This document shows, piece after piece, positions 1-7,028 of a stretch of 15,568 nt of DNA. How positions within the stretch are numbered: the first letter of the stretch is position 1; every line of letters begins with the position of its first letter. Source of the stretch: JANXVV01 sp038230975 (GTDB taxonomy: Bacteria > Planctomycetota > Phycisphaerae > Tepidisphaerales > Tepidisphaeraceae); assembly GCA_038230975.1 (NCBI GenBank), contig JBBRMF010000111.1:1-15568 (forward strand). Reading direction: 5' to 3'. The position numbers and the translations under genes were made by a program. The notes under the pieces are model-generated. The model did not search any database, was not told where the DNA came from, and was given only the letters and a program-made list of their open reading frames with translations.

Positions 1-124
1 GATGCGAACGGTTTTTTCAATGATGCCGGTGAACATGTGACTTTGAGTATAGCGCGAATCTTAATCCAAGCCAAAGTGATGCCTGTACTTGGAAACAGGC
101 AAGATTTCGGTATCGTCCTTTTTC

Positions 125-955
125 ATGGGAAGACAAATCGAAGATATGGTCGTCATCATCACCGGTGCGAGCAGCGGCATCGGTCGGGCGCTTGCGGTGG
201 CCTTGACGCGAAAAAGGGCAAAGCTGGTGTTGGCGGCCAGGCGCGAAGACAAACTCGCGGAGCTCAATTTCGCACTTGGTGGAAGGCACCTGTGCATCGG
301 TTGTGATGTATCGCGCCCCGATCAATGCGAGCGGTTGATCGCCGCTAGCGTTTCACGGTTCGGCAGAATCGATACGCTCGTCTGCAACGCCGGTTACGGG
401 ATGGTCCGCACGGTGGTGGAAACTTCGCCGGAAGAAATGCGGGCGATGTTTGCGACGAATGTTTTTGGAACGATTGACTGCATCCGCGCCGCCGCGCCGG
501 TGATGGAGAAGCAGAGCATTGTCGACGGGGTGCGCGGGCAGATGATGATCGTCTCGTCGGCGGCTGCCCGAAGAGGCCTGCCATATTTTGGAAGTTATTC
601 GGCGACCAAATCGGCACAGATGGGATTTGCCGAAGCGTTGCGCGTCGAGTTAAAGCCGCAGAAAATCACCGTGACCAGCGTTCATCCGGTAGGCACGAAG
701 ACGAATTTCGTCGCAGAATCAGAAGGGCAGGGCAATGCAAGCTTACCGCCGGATACTTCCATGCGATTTACTCAGACCGCAGAGCAGGTTGCCTTGCGAA
801 TGGCCCGCGCCATTGCCTCGCCCGTCCCGGAGCTTTGGCCCATGGATGCGGCCAAATGGGCCTTGGGCATCGGTTCAATGGTTCCTTCTTTCATGGATTC
901 GGTAATGGAATCGGCCCGCGCAAAAATCGAAGCATGGAATCGAGGGAAATCATAA
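125..955 (+). CDS. Short-chain dehydrogenase/reductase (classical SDR)
   Basis: NAD(P)-dependent oxidoreductase of the classical SDR family, probably cytoplasmic; the substrate cannot be told from sequence. Counting from the ATG at 125 (276 aa), the cofactor-binding TGASSGIG lies at residues 13-20, the adenine-contacting Asp at 61 (CDV), NAG at 88-90, the structural Asn at 112, the catalytic Ser near 145 (IVSSAA) and YSATK with Tyr158 and Lys162. The Arg-rich stretch after beta2 (AARRE) suggests NADP preference, an inference. The start is uncertain: a TTG at 89 extends the frame, and an ATG at 146 would begin directly before the Rossmann strand; none has a good ribosome site. It stands alone and converges with the response regulator downstream. 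The C-terminal 60 residues are variable in this family. Family call firm; function open. Confidence 0.9.
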   Translation: MGRQIEDMVVIITGASSGIGRALAVALTRKRAKLVLAARREDKLAELNFALGGRHLCIGCDVSRPDQCERLIAASVSRFGRIDTLVCNAGYGMVRTVVETSPEEMRAMFATNVFGTIDCIRAAAPVMEKQSIVDGVRGQMMIVSSAAARRGLPYFGSYSATKSAQMGFAEALRVELKPQKITVTSVHPVGTKTNFVAESEGQGNASLPPDTSMRFTQTAEQVALRMARAIASPVPELWPMDAAKWALGIGSMVPSFMDSVMESARAKIEAWNRGKS

Positions 956-990
956 TTGTGATTGTTTCCCGAGCCGATGAAATAAACGCG

Positions 991-1033
991 GGGTGATTGG
1001 TAACCGAAAGGCGCAAAACCTCGCGAATCACCC
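991..1033. terminator. Weak inverted repeat between convergent genes
   Basis: GGGTGATT at 991-998 pairs with AATCACCC at 1026-1033 around a 27-base loop, between the SDR stop (955) and the regulator stop (1042). It could act as a bidirectional terminator, but the loop is long and there is no clear U-tract, so this is tentative. Confidence 0.3.
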
Positions 1034-1041
1034 ACGGTTAT

Positions 1042-2457
1042 TTAGTTCGACTCTCCCACATCCAACTGATACTTTCGCATTTTTTTATAGAGCGTCGTTC
1101 GATTGATATCGAGCTCCGATGCTGTTGCCTGGCGATTCCACTGATTGCGTTTCAAAGCCCTTTCTATAATACGGCGCTCGGGGCCTTCTAACGCTTTCTC
1201 CAAAGGCATGGGCTGATCGGTCTCTCCGCTGCCTTCAAGCATTCTGGCAGTCGGGGCGGCGGAATAAGAGAGAATGGTCTCCGGGAGATCCTCCACATCG
1301 ATTTGCGGGCGACGGCAAAGGACCACGGCCCGCTCCACGGCATTCTCAAGCTCGCGTACATTACCGGGCCAGTTGTAGCGTTGCAGTGCGGCCATTGCGG
1401 CGTCGGTGAAACCGAGGATCTCGCGCGTGGTATCCTGTAGAAATCGCCGCAGAAAGTGATTGGCGACAAGCGGGATATCTCCGAGGCGATCGCGCAGGCC
1501 GGGCAACTTCACGTTTAACACATTGATGCGGTAGTAGAGATCCTGACGAAATTTCTGCTCTGCAACGAGTTGGGTGAGCTCGACATTGGTGGCCAGGATG
1601 ACGCGCGTATCGACGATTTTTGTTTCGTCACTGCCGACCGGTTCAAACGCTCTTTCCTGCAACACGCGAAGCAGCTTTACCTGGAAGGCCGGGGACGCGG
1701 AATTGATTTCGTCGAGAAAGATTGTTCCCCCGTCGGCTGCCATGAACCGGCCCATCTTGTCGGCGATCGCGCCGGTGAATGCACCTTTGATGTGCCCGAA
1801 TAGCTCCGATTCCAGCAGTGTCTCCGGCAGCGCACCGCAGCTCACTTCGATGAACGGCTTATCCCTGCGTGGTGATCGCCGATGAATCGCCCTCGCCAAA
1901 AGCGACTTGCCCGTACCGCTTTCACCGGTCATTAAAACGGTCGTTCGGCTGTCGGCGACGGCCTCCACCAGTTCAAACACTTTTAACATCTGATGATCGT
2001 GTCCAACTACGTTCTCCAAACCAAACCTAAGATTCAGTTGCTGCTTAAGGGTTTGATTTTCGTAGAGCAACGATTGCTGGCGAGCGGCTTTCTCAATCAC
2101 CACGCGAATTTCTTCGTCGATGATCGGCTTGGTCAAATAATCAAACGCACCCATCTTCGTGGCTTCGACCGCGCCCTCAATTGAGCCGTATCCCGTGATC
2201 ACAATCACGACAAGGTGAGGCCAGCGTCGTTTGATATCGCGCAAAAACTCGGCAGGTTTGAGCCCGGGAAGATTGATGTCAGTCAACAAGAGTTGGTATT
2301 GCTGTGCGTCAAGAAGGTTCATCGCATCCGTTGCATCGCCGGTGCCGTTGACCTCGTATCCTTCCCGGCGGAGGAATTGCGAAAGTGACTGCACAATGAT
2401 GCGATCCTCATCCAGGATCAAAAGTCGCGGTTTGCTTGGGGTGTTGGGGCGATGCAT
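1042..2457 (-). CDS. Sigma-54-dependent response regulator, NtrC/AtoC family
   Basis: Two-component transcription activator for sigma-54 RNA polymerase, 471 aa, with the full NtrC architecture. The receiver domain (about 10-125) has the acidic pocket at 16-18 (DED), phospho-acceptor Asp60 (LLTDINLPG), Thr88 and Lys110 (LTKP). The AAA+ domain (about 147-385) has Walker A GESGTGKS at 178-185, the sigma-54 contact loop GAFTGA at 225-230, Walker B GGTIFLDE at 243-250 and the arginine-finger region FRQDLYYRIN near 303. A Fis-type helix-turn-helix lies at about 425-466. All key residues are present, so it should be phosphorylated and active as an ATPase. The ATG at 2457 has an AGGA about 12 bases upstream. 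No histidine kinase is in the window, so it is an orphan here, and its targets are unknown. I saw no convincing -24/-12 promoter next to it. Confidence 0.97.
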   Translation of the reverse strand: MHRPNTPSKPRLLILDEDRIIVQSLSQFLRREGYEVNGTGDATDAMNLLDAQQYQLLLTDINLPGLKPAEFLRDIKRRWPHLVVIVITGYGSIEGAVEATKMGAFDYLTKPIIDEEIRVVIEKAARQQSLLYENQTLKQQLNLRFGLENVVGHDHQMLKVFELVEAVADSRTTVLMTGESGTGKSLLARAIHRRSPRRDKPFIEVSCGALPETLLESELFGHIKGAFTGAIADKMGRFMAADGGTIFLDEINSASPAFQVKLLRVLQERAFEPVGSDETKIVDTRVILATNVELTQLVAEQKFRQDLYYRINVLNVKLPGLRDRLGDIPLVANHFLRRFLQDTTREILGFTDAAMAALQRYNWPGNVRELENAVERAVVLCRRPQIDVEDLPETILSYSAAPTARMLEGSGETDQPMPLEKALEGPERRIIERALKRNQWNRQATASELDINRTTLYKKMRKYQLDVGESN

Positions 2458-2608
2458 ATTTTTATAAGTCCTGCCGCGTTAGTCGTTGCTTATTACGCTC
2501 AGTTTCACCGATACTGTTGAACAGGATCGAGAGACTGTGGCGTTCAGACAACGCATGTTCTCTTTCAGCATCGGCAGAATTTGATGTTGCCTCGAAACAA
2601 CATTAAAT

Positions 2609-2638
2609 CAGTCGGTAATTCGCGGAATTATCGGACTG
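2609..2638 (+). promoter_or_regulatory. Palindrome upstream of ald (operator or leader hairpin)
   Basis: The core is a perfect palindrome, TAATTC-GCG-GAATTA (2616-2630). Pairing extends outward through CAGTC at 2609-2613 and GACTG at 2634-2638, giving about 13 pairs with one bulge and one G-T. It ends 47 bases before the ald ATG. A poor but possible promoter (TTGATG at 2581, TTAAAT at 2603) would put the transcription start at or just inside it. It could therefore be a repressor/activator site for ald or a 5' mRNA hairpin. Lrp-type control of ald is known in other bacteria, but this sequence is not an obvious Lrp box. Confidence 0.4.
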
Positions 2639-2685
2639 ATGACGACGTTGATCGTGATCTCAAACATTCAGGTAAGGAGACCGGC

Positions 2686-3804
2686 ATGAAAATTGGAGTT
2701 CCTCGCGAAGTAAAGTCGGATGAATATCGAGTGGCTATGATGCCGGTGGGCGTGGAGCTGCTGGTAAAGGCGGGTCACGAAGTGCGGGTGGAGACCAACG
2801 CGGGTGTTGGCAGCGGATTCACGGATGAAGACTATGCGGCCGTGGGGGCGAAGATCATATCCGGGCCAGAGGAGATTTTTGCGACGTCGGACATGGTCAT
2901 CAAGGTCAAAGAACCGCAGCCGCAGGAGATCAAGTTGTTTCGCAAGGGGCTGATCGTATTTACCTATTTCCATCTGGCCGCATCGCGAGAATTGACGCAG
3001 GCTTGCCTTGATGCGGGAATCACGGCGATTGCGTACGAGACGATTAAAGATCGAAAGGGCGGTCTGCCGTGCCTGACACCGATGAGTGAAATCGCGGGGA
3101 AGATGAGTATTCAGGAAGGGGCGAAGTATTTGGAAAAGCCGATGATGGGCCGCGGCATTTTGTTGGGCGGAGTGCCCGGTGTGGCACCGGCCCATGTGGT
3201 TGTGCTGGGCGGCGGGATCGTTGGAACTAACGCGGCCAAGGTGGCGGCAGGGCTTGGGGCGAATGTCATGCTCATGGATATCAACCTCGATCGGCTGCGA
3301 TATCTGGATGATGTCATGCCTGCGAATGTTCACACGATTTTCAGTGATATCCACACGGTGCGCGATCAGATCCGCCAGGCGGATTTGGTGGTCGGTGCCG
3401 TGTTGATCCCCGGTGCCAAAGCGCCGCGGCTGGTTTCACGAAACGACTTGGTCGCGATGAAGAATGGCAGTGTGATCGTAGATGTGGCGATCGATCAAGG
3501 TGGATGTATCGAAACCAGCAAGCCAACGACGCATAAAGATCCAACGTATGTGGTTGAAGGCGTGGTGCACTATTGCGTCACGAATATGCCGGGCGCGGTG
3601 GGGCGTACGAGTACGATTGCGCTCTGCAACGCGACGCTGCCCTATGCTTTAAAGATTGCCAACAAAGGCTACGAGAAAACGGCGGCTGAGGATCCGGGGT
3701 TCGCCGAAGGACTTAATCTGGTCAATGGGAAAGTGACCCTTGCGGCTGTCGCGGAAACTTTCCAGATGCCCTTTTCCCCTCCCCCTGGTACTGGGGCTGT
3801 CTAA
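2686..3804 (+). CDS. ald: Alanine dehydrogenase
   Basis: NAD-dependent L-alanine dehydrogenase, which interconverts L-alanine and pyruvate plus ammonia; cytoplasmic and usually hexameric. From the ATG at 2686 it is 372 aa, the normal family length, and the known active-site positions fall in register: Arg15, Lys75, His96 and Asp270. The Rossmann motif is GGGIVG at 175-180, with Asp198 at the end of the next strand. TAAGGAGA at 2673-2680, five bases before this ATG, is a strong ribosome site and rules out the longer in-frame start at 2581. The gene is read divergently from the response regulator, and a palindrome sits in its leader. The last residues (SPPPGTGAV) and the stop codon are encoded by the edge of a large inverted repeat, so the native C-terminus has probably been replaced. 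That end is distal to the catalytic residues, so activity should be unaffected. Confidence 0.97.
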   Translation: MKIGVPREVKSDEYRVAMMPVGVELLVKAGHEVRVETNAGVGSGFTDEDYAAVGAKIISGPEEIFATSDMVIKVKEPQPQEIKLFRKGLIVFTYFHLAASRELTQACLDAGITAIAYETIKDRKGGLPCLTPMSEIAGKMSIQEGAKYLEKPMMGRGILLGGVPGVAPAHVVVLGGGIVGTNAAKVAAGLGANVMLMDINLDRLRYLDDVMPANVHTIFSDIHTVRDQIRQADLVVGAVLIPGAKAPRLVSRNDLVAMKNGSVIVDVAIDQGGCIETSKPTTHKDPTYVVEGVVHYCVTNMPGAVGRTSTIALCNATLPYALKIANKGYEKTAAEDPGFAEGLNLVNGKVTLAAVAETFQMPFSPPPGTGAV

Positions 3805-3895
3805 TTATTTAGCCGGGTCGCTTGCGACCCGTGTCAGAGCGCTTCGGACAGCAACTAGACACGTTTCGCAAGCGAACCGGCTCAATAATTAGACA
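3798..3895. repeat. BIME-like nested palindrome at the 3' end of ald
   Basis: Two 38-base arms (3798-3835 and 3858-3895) are inverted copies matching at 34 of 38 positions, with a 22-base spacer. Each arm holds its own hairpin: GGGTCGC-TT-GCGACCC in the left, and a related GTTCGC-TT-GCGAAAC unit (in the opposite orientation) in the right. One of the differences between arms is a paired G-C to T-A change that keeps the inner stem intact. The outer flanks (about 3776-3797 and 3896-3917) are C/G-rich and partly related. The ald stop codon (3802-3804) lies inside the left arm. The structure could also act as a transcription terminator for ald. Confidence 0.85.
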
Positions 3896-3963
3896 AGCCC
3901 TGCTCCGCGAGGAGGGGACCAGAGCGTTGTCGCTTTGCGGTACGTAAAATAGAATTGGATTCA

Positions 3964-4287
3964 ATGAGTATCCCACCCTCCGAACGCATGCAAAAGCTTC
4001 AAGCTCTACTAGAGCGAGATCCGAACGACACTTTTTTGCTTTACGCCATCGCGTTGGAGCACAAGAAAGCGAACGAACCTGCGGCGGCCATTCAATGGTT
4101 TGACAAAGTGATCGAAAAAGATCCGGGATACAGCGTGGCGTACCATCAGGCGGGACTTACCCATGAAGCCGCCGGCAATATCGCAGCGGCGAAAGAGGCG
4201 TATCATCACGGGATTGCGGCGGCGGAAAAGAAGGGCGATCACCATGCCGCCGACGAGATGCGTGGTGCGCTTGGCATGATCGAATGA
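3964..4287 (+). CDS. Small tetratricopeptide-repeat protein
   Basis: A 107-residue protein made almost wholly of helical repeats. Two TPR-like units can be read, about residues 22-55 (YAIALEH then AAIQWFDKVIEKDP) and 56-89 (AYHQAGLTHEAAGN then AAKEAYHHGI), followed by a capping helix. TPRs mediate protein-protein contacts; no partner or enzymatic role is evident. There is no signal peptide or membrane segment, so it is probably cytoplasmic. The ATG at 3964 is preferred over the in-frame TTG at 3955; the ribosome site is weak (GGA close upstream). Its stop is 24 bases before the metallophosphoesterase start, on the same strand, so the two are probably cotranscribed. It starts just after the palindromic repeat that ends ald. 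Confidence 0.85.
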   Translation: MSIPPSERMQKLQALLERDPNDTFLLYAIALEHKKANEPAAAIQWFDKVIEKDPGYSVAYHQAGLTHEAAGNIAAAKEAYHHGIAAAEKKGDHHAADEMRGALGMIE

Positions 4288-4311
4288 GCATCGCGGTTCG
4301 GAAGGGAAGTG

Positions 4312-5217
4312 ATGGCGAATTTTGTCAGCCAATACCTTAAAAATCCGGAATGGCGCAAACAACATCGTTGGCGAAAGGCGATCTGGCATGTGATGTCCAG
4401 TGTCGGGTTGACCGGTGCGCATGCGCTGCCGCTCAATCGGCGCTGGGTGGAAATTTCGCGCTTAAAGATGCCGTTGGAGAATTTGGACCCGGCGTTCAAC
4501 GGGTTCAAGATCGTGCAGATTTCTGATCTGCATTACAGCCCGGTCGTGTGGGCGCGCTATCTGATCCAGCATATTCGCTGGGTGAATGATTTGGATGCCG
4601 ATTTGATCGTCGTCACGGGTGATCTCATCACCGGCGGTTATCGATATGCCCATCGCATCGCCACGCTACTGTCTCACTTGAAAAGCAAACAAGGTGTGAT
4701 CTGCACATTGGGCAATCACGACTACAGCATTTACGGGAAAAACCAGTCGGTCGAAGGTATGCGTCGCGCGGATTTTTTGGAGAAATGTCTGAAAGATCGC
4801 GGGCTGCGCGTGCTGCGGAATCAGACGGAATATGTGACGACGCCGGGCGCGGCTAAGCCGCTAGTGGTGGTGGGATTGGATGATGAATGGTCAGGCCATA
4901 TTGATCCGCTCAAAGGTTTTTCCGGTGTTGATCCGCAGCTTCCGATCATCTGCCTCAATCACAATCCGGCGAACGTGCTGGAACTGATGGATCACCCCTG
5001 GCAGTGGATGCTCGCCGGCCACACGCACGGCCGACAGGTCGCGACAAGCCGATTTGGCCGCACCTTCTATCCGCATCGCTACCGCCATTACACGCACGGG
5101 TACTATCCGGTGAATGGGCGACACTTGTATGTGAATCGCGGGTTGTCGTACGGGCAACGCGTGCTGGCTTGGTGTCGGCCCGAGATTACGGTGTTCAAGT
5201 TGGAGGGGGTGGGGTGA
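4312..5217 (+). CDS. Calcineurin-like metallophosphoesterase (YkuE/LpxG-like)
   Basis: A dinuclear-metal phosphoesterase of 301 aa. The metal-binding blocks are in the usual order: ISDLHYS (Asp72, His74), VTGDL (Asp104), LGNHD (Asn135, His136), NHNP (His217) and GHTHGRQ (His237, His239). The C-terminal RGLSYG...CRPEITVF is typical of the YkuE/YaeI/LpxG-type branch. Characterised members hydrolyse phosphodiester or pyrophosphate bonds of envelope lipids (for example UDP-2,3-diacylglucosamine); assigning that substrate here is inference. The N-terminal 60 residues are basic with a short hydrophobic patch and could attach to the membrane, but no clear signal peptide is seen. ATG at 4312 has AGGG about five bases upstream; an overlapping GTG at 4309 is the alternative. 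It follows the TPR gene, and its 3' end overlaps the convergent phosphatase gene by 23 bases. Confidence 0.93.
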   Translation: MANFVSQYLKNPEWRKQHRWRKAIWHVMSSVGLTGAHALPLNRRWVEISRLKMPLENLDPAFNGFKIVQISDLHYSPVVWARYLIQHIRWVNDLDADLIVVTGDLITGGYRYAHRIATLLSHLKSKQGVICTLGNHDYSIYGKNQSVEGMRRADFLEKCLKDRGLRVLRNQTEYVTTPGAAKPLVVVGLDDEWSGHIDPLKGFSGVDPQLPIICLNHNPANVLELMDHPWQWMLAGHTHGRQVATSRFGRTFYPHRYRHYTHGYYPVNGRHLYVNRGLSYGQRVLAWCRPEITVFKLEGVG

Positions 5218-5770
5218 CCGTGAATTGAGGTCTGCAACGTGCCGCGAACGCGGCGTCTACTAATCGACTTACTTTGCCGATTATTTCATCTGCAAGACTG
5301 AGCAACCCGATATGCGGAAAAGCTGATGGACGGATCTTGAGAATGTCCTTGACGCATTGCGACTCAGATCCGAGTCCACTCCAGACGGCAAGACAGATGA
5401 GTGCGGCTGCCGGCGCTCGACTGACGCCAGCACCGCAATGACAAAGTAAGATACCTTCATTATCGCGGAGTTTATTGGCGAAGTGAATGATCGCAGTTGC
5501 ATCGGCCAAGGTGGGGGCGGCTTCAATCAGGCCGTTTTGTTCACACCAACGCCTCCGACTCCACGCACGCTGGATCGCCATGCTGTCGTTTGCGTTCGGG
5601 ACGTCGACATCGTCAAATGTCAGATCGAGTCGGTGGGAAACGTCGAAATCGACGCCATACTCGCGCTGGCCGTGAATGGAGATGATCGCGTTGACATTGA
5701 AATTAGAGGTGTCGCGGAGGAACATCGCGGCTTCGGAGTAACCGAGGATTACTGGGGTGGGGTGTGGCAT
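5195..5770 (-). CDS. Dual-specificity/tyrosine phosphatase-like protein
   Basis: A Cys-based phosphatase-like protein of 191 aa. The signature HCGAGVSR at residues 111-118 fits HCX5R, with nucleophile Cys112 and phosphate-binding Arg118, followed by the usual Ala/Pro-rich helix. LTFDDVD (50-56) matches the conserved L-x-F-D-D segment of this small bacterial group and may hold the general acid, though its distance from the Cys leaves that unsure. Cytoplasmic; the substrate is unknown and could be a phosphoprotein or a small molecule. ATG at 5770 has AGGG about nine bases upstream. The last 20 residues (ending in TPPPPT) are encoded across a GC-rich hairpin and into the convergent metallophosphoesterase gene, so the C-terminus looks like an extension after loss of an earlier stop. 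Confidence 0.85.
   Translation of the reverse strand: MPHPTPVILGYSEAAMFLRDTSNFNVNAIISIHGQREYGVDFDVSHRLDLTFDDVDVPNANDSMAIQRAWSRRRWCEQNGLIEAAPTLADATAIIHFANKLRDNEGILLCHCGAGVSRAPAAALICLAVWSGLGSESQCVKDILKIRPSAFPHIGLLSLADEIIGKVSRLVDAAFAARCRPQFTVTPPPPT
5241..5254. repeat. GC-rich hairpin inside the phosphatase 3' end
   Basis: GCCGCGAACGCGGC is a perfect 6-bp stem around AA, located 24 bases after the metallophosphoesterase stop and inside the 3' end of the opposing phosphatase gene. It may help end the plus-strand transcript and looks like a remnant of a palindromic repeat. There is no U-tract. Confidence 0.5.
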
Positions 5771-5949
5771 GAGAGATGCCCTACGGACGTGCAGGATCCA
5801 GATTATTTATTTTTTCCTGATTGCGTTCCCCATAATAAATCCAGCGAATATCTACAAAAACCGCAATATCAAGTGGAGTTTGTATGGCAACTTTGGCCAA
5901 TTCGATTCTCCTGCCGTTATATTTTTGCGGCATTGAGTTTTATAAAATT
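5771..5949. other. AT-rich intergenic region
   Basis: About 180 bases between the phosphatase start and the stop of the next minus-strand gene, visibly richer in A/T than its surroundings (for example the run around 5805-5817). Promoter-like hexamers for the phosphatase can be found on the minus strand, such as TATTAT at about 5834, but none has a good partner. No coding sequence or strong structure is seen. Confidence 0.5.
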
Positions 5950-6459
5950 CTAGCGTTGGCGTAATTGCAATGCTTTTAATGTTAGGTCAAGGCCATGGAC
6001 GAAATCTTCGTTTTCTAAAATAAAGCCGTACAAAATTTGTTGATGTTCTGAATCTATGAACCGGAGGCAGTCGAGCGCGGCTTGTGAAACGAACCAGAGA
6101 AATTTTCCGAATTGCGGGATGCCAGCGTAGAAGAATTCATGAACTCGGGTAACGGGGCAGATGGCGATTCCATACGAGGATGTGATGTACCAGTCGCCGC
6201 AATAATCAGACTTCCATTGGAGATTTGCGGCACGTCGGAGGACTTCGCCACAGACGAGGGCGGCACCTTCGATCCCGCAATCGGGGAAGGCAACTCCTTC
6301 ATAGTCCAAGTAGTCAATGGCTCGTACGTCCTCGTATGTTCCATCAAAGTTGTGCGGCCACGGTGGTTTGATCCGAGCCCAGAGATCACAGAAAGCGAGG
6401 GTGGCGTTTTCGATTCTGGCGAGTTCTCCGGCGGCAAGTGGGAAAAGGTCATCGGTCAT
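5950..6459 (-). CDS. Hypothetical protein, 169 aa
   Basis: Function not recognised. From the ATG at 6459 (GGAG five bases upstream) the product is a soluble, acidic 169-residue protein rich in aromatics, with no signal peptide or membrane helix. Visible features are several Cys residues, a Trp/Tyr-rich middle (WKSDYCGDWY) and a C-terminal helix (about the last 40 residues). An in-frame TTG at 6489 would extend it, but it lacks a ribosome site. The overall look, a single small globular domain with many aromatics in a cluster of small orphan genes, is reminiscent of SMI1/SUKH-like or other immunity-type proteins, but I see no motif that proves it. It is less GC-rich than the housekeeping genes nearby, which fits acquisition by transfer. 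Confidence 0.75.
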   Translation of the reverse strand: MTDDLFPLAAGELARIENATLAFCDLWARIKPPWPHNFDGTYEDVRAIDYLDYEGVAFPDCGIEGAALVCGEVLRRAANLQWKSDYCGDWYITSSYGIAICPVTRVHEFFYAGIPQFGKFLWFVSQAALDCLRFIDSEHQQILYGFILENEDFVHGLDLTLKALQLRQR

Positions 6460-6522
6460 CTCGACTCCGCAGGGATTCTGGCATACCAAAAACGTGTCTG
6501 AACATCCGATCTGAAACCTGTT

Positions 6523-6852
6523 TCAAGTTGATAAACATCCCGAAGCCCGATATTCCAACGATTCCAATTCGATTTGCTCATGGGACGGTAGCGCTATAAC
6601 AGTGTCTTTGGCTTCGCGCCATTTCACGAGTAGTTCGGAAAGTCGTTGTTGTTGGGAATTGGTAAAGAATTCGTCTGGCCGCAAATTTTGAATCACGATG
6701 AGCGTTCCGGATTCGGATTCATCGAGCTGGCTGGTAAGCGCATCGAGTGCCGCGCCCGCAGTAGGGCCGATCGACTCGCGTTTTCTCGCGGAAGCGAGAA
6801 ATTTCGTATCAGGAGAGCCAGGAGTTTCCGCAACGATTGTAACTCTGGTCAT
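6523..6852 (-). CDS. Small conserved-looking hypothetical protein, 109 aa
   Basis: Function not recognised. Starting at the ATG at 6852 the protein opens with MTRVTIVAETPGSPDTKF, then a helical TAGAALDALTSQLDE segment, a hydrophobic strand (TLIVIQNL), and an acidic/basic helix near the C-terminus. It is soluble, with no signal peptide. The composition looks like a genuine small domain, and I have the impression of similar proteins in planctomycetes. An in-frame GTG at 6906 would add 18 residues, but a near-consensus promoter (TATAAT at 6862-6867) lies inside that extension, so the ATG is preferred. There is no Shine-Dalgarno ahead of the ATG, which may be leaderless. Confidence 0.72.
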   Translation of the reverse strand: MTRVTIVAETPGSPDTKFLASARKRESIGPTAGAALDALTSQLDESESGTLIVIQNLRPDEFFTNSQQQRLSELLVKWREAKDTVIALPSHEQIELESLEYRASGCLST

Positions 6853-6861
6853 CGGGGAGGA

Positions 6862-6891
6862 ATTATACCGAAGAAAATTACAAAGTGCGAA
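6862..6891 (-). promoter_or_regulatory. Sigma-70-type promoter, probably leaderless start
   Basis: On the minus strand a perfect TATAAT (6862-6867) has TTCGCA (6886-6891, four of six matches) 18 bases upstream. The predicted transcription start is about 6853-6856, one to a few bases before the ATG at 6852, so the mRNA would have almost no 5' leader. This agrees with the lack of a ribosome site. Confidence 0.5.
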
Positions 6892-7028
6892 GAAAATGTG
6901 GGTCACAGAAATTATTGACAGTGAGATCGGAAGTGCGAGGGCGATACGGCGTAGGAAATATCGAGTCGGTTGACGGTGGTAATCGCGGACGGGAAGGCGT
7001 CAATTTCTCTGACGTAAATAATGCGATC

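Noticed and set aside
2458..2685. Sigma-54 (-24/-12) promoter between the regulator and ald
   Set aside because: No TGGC-N8-10-TTGC match was found on either strand in this spacer; TGGCG at about 2537 lacks a partner.
2668..3354. 228-residue open frame on the minus strand opposite ald
   Set aside because: Rich in His and Arg with no domain signal; ald on the other strand is certain.
5483..5953. 156-residue open frame on the plus strand opposite the phosphatase
   Set aside because: Covers the antisense of the HCX5R motif and then AT-rich spacer; no ribosome site or recognisable domain.
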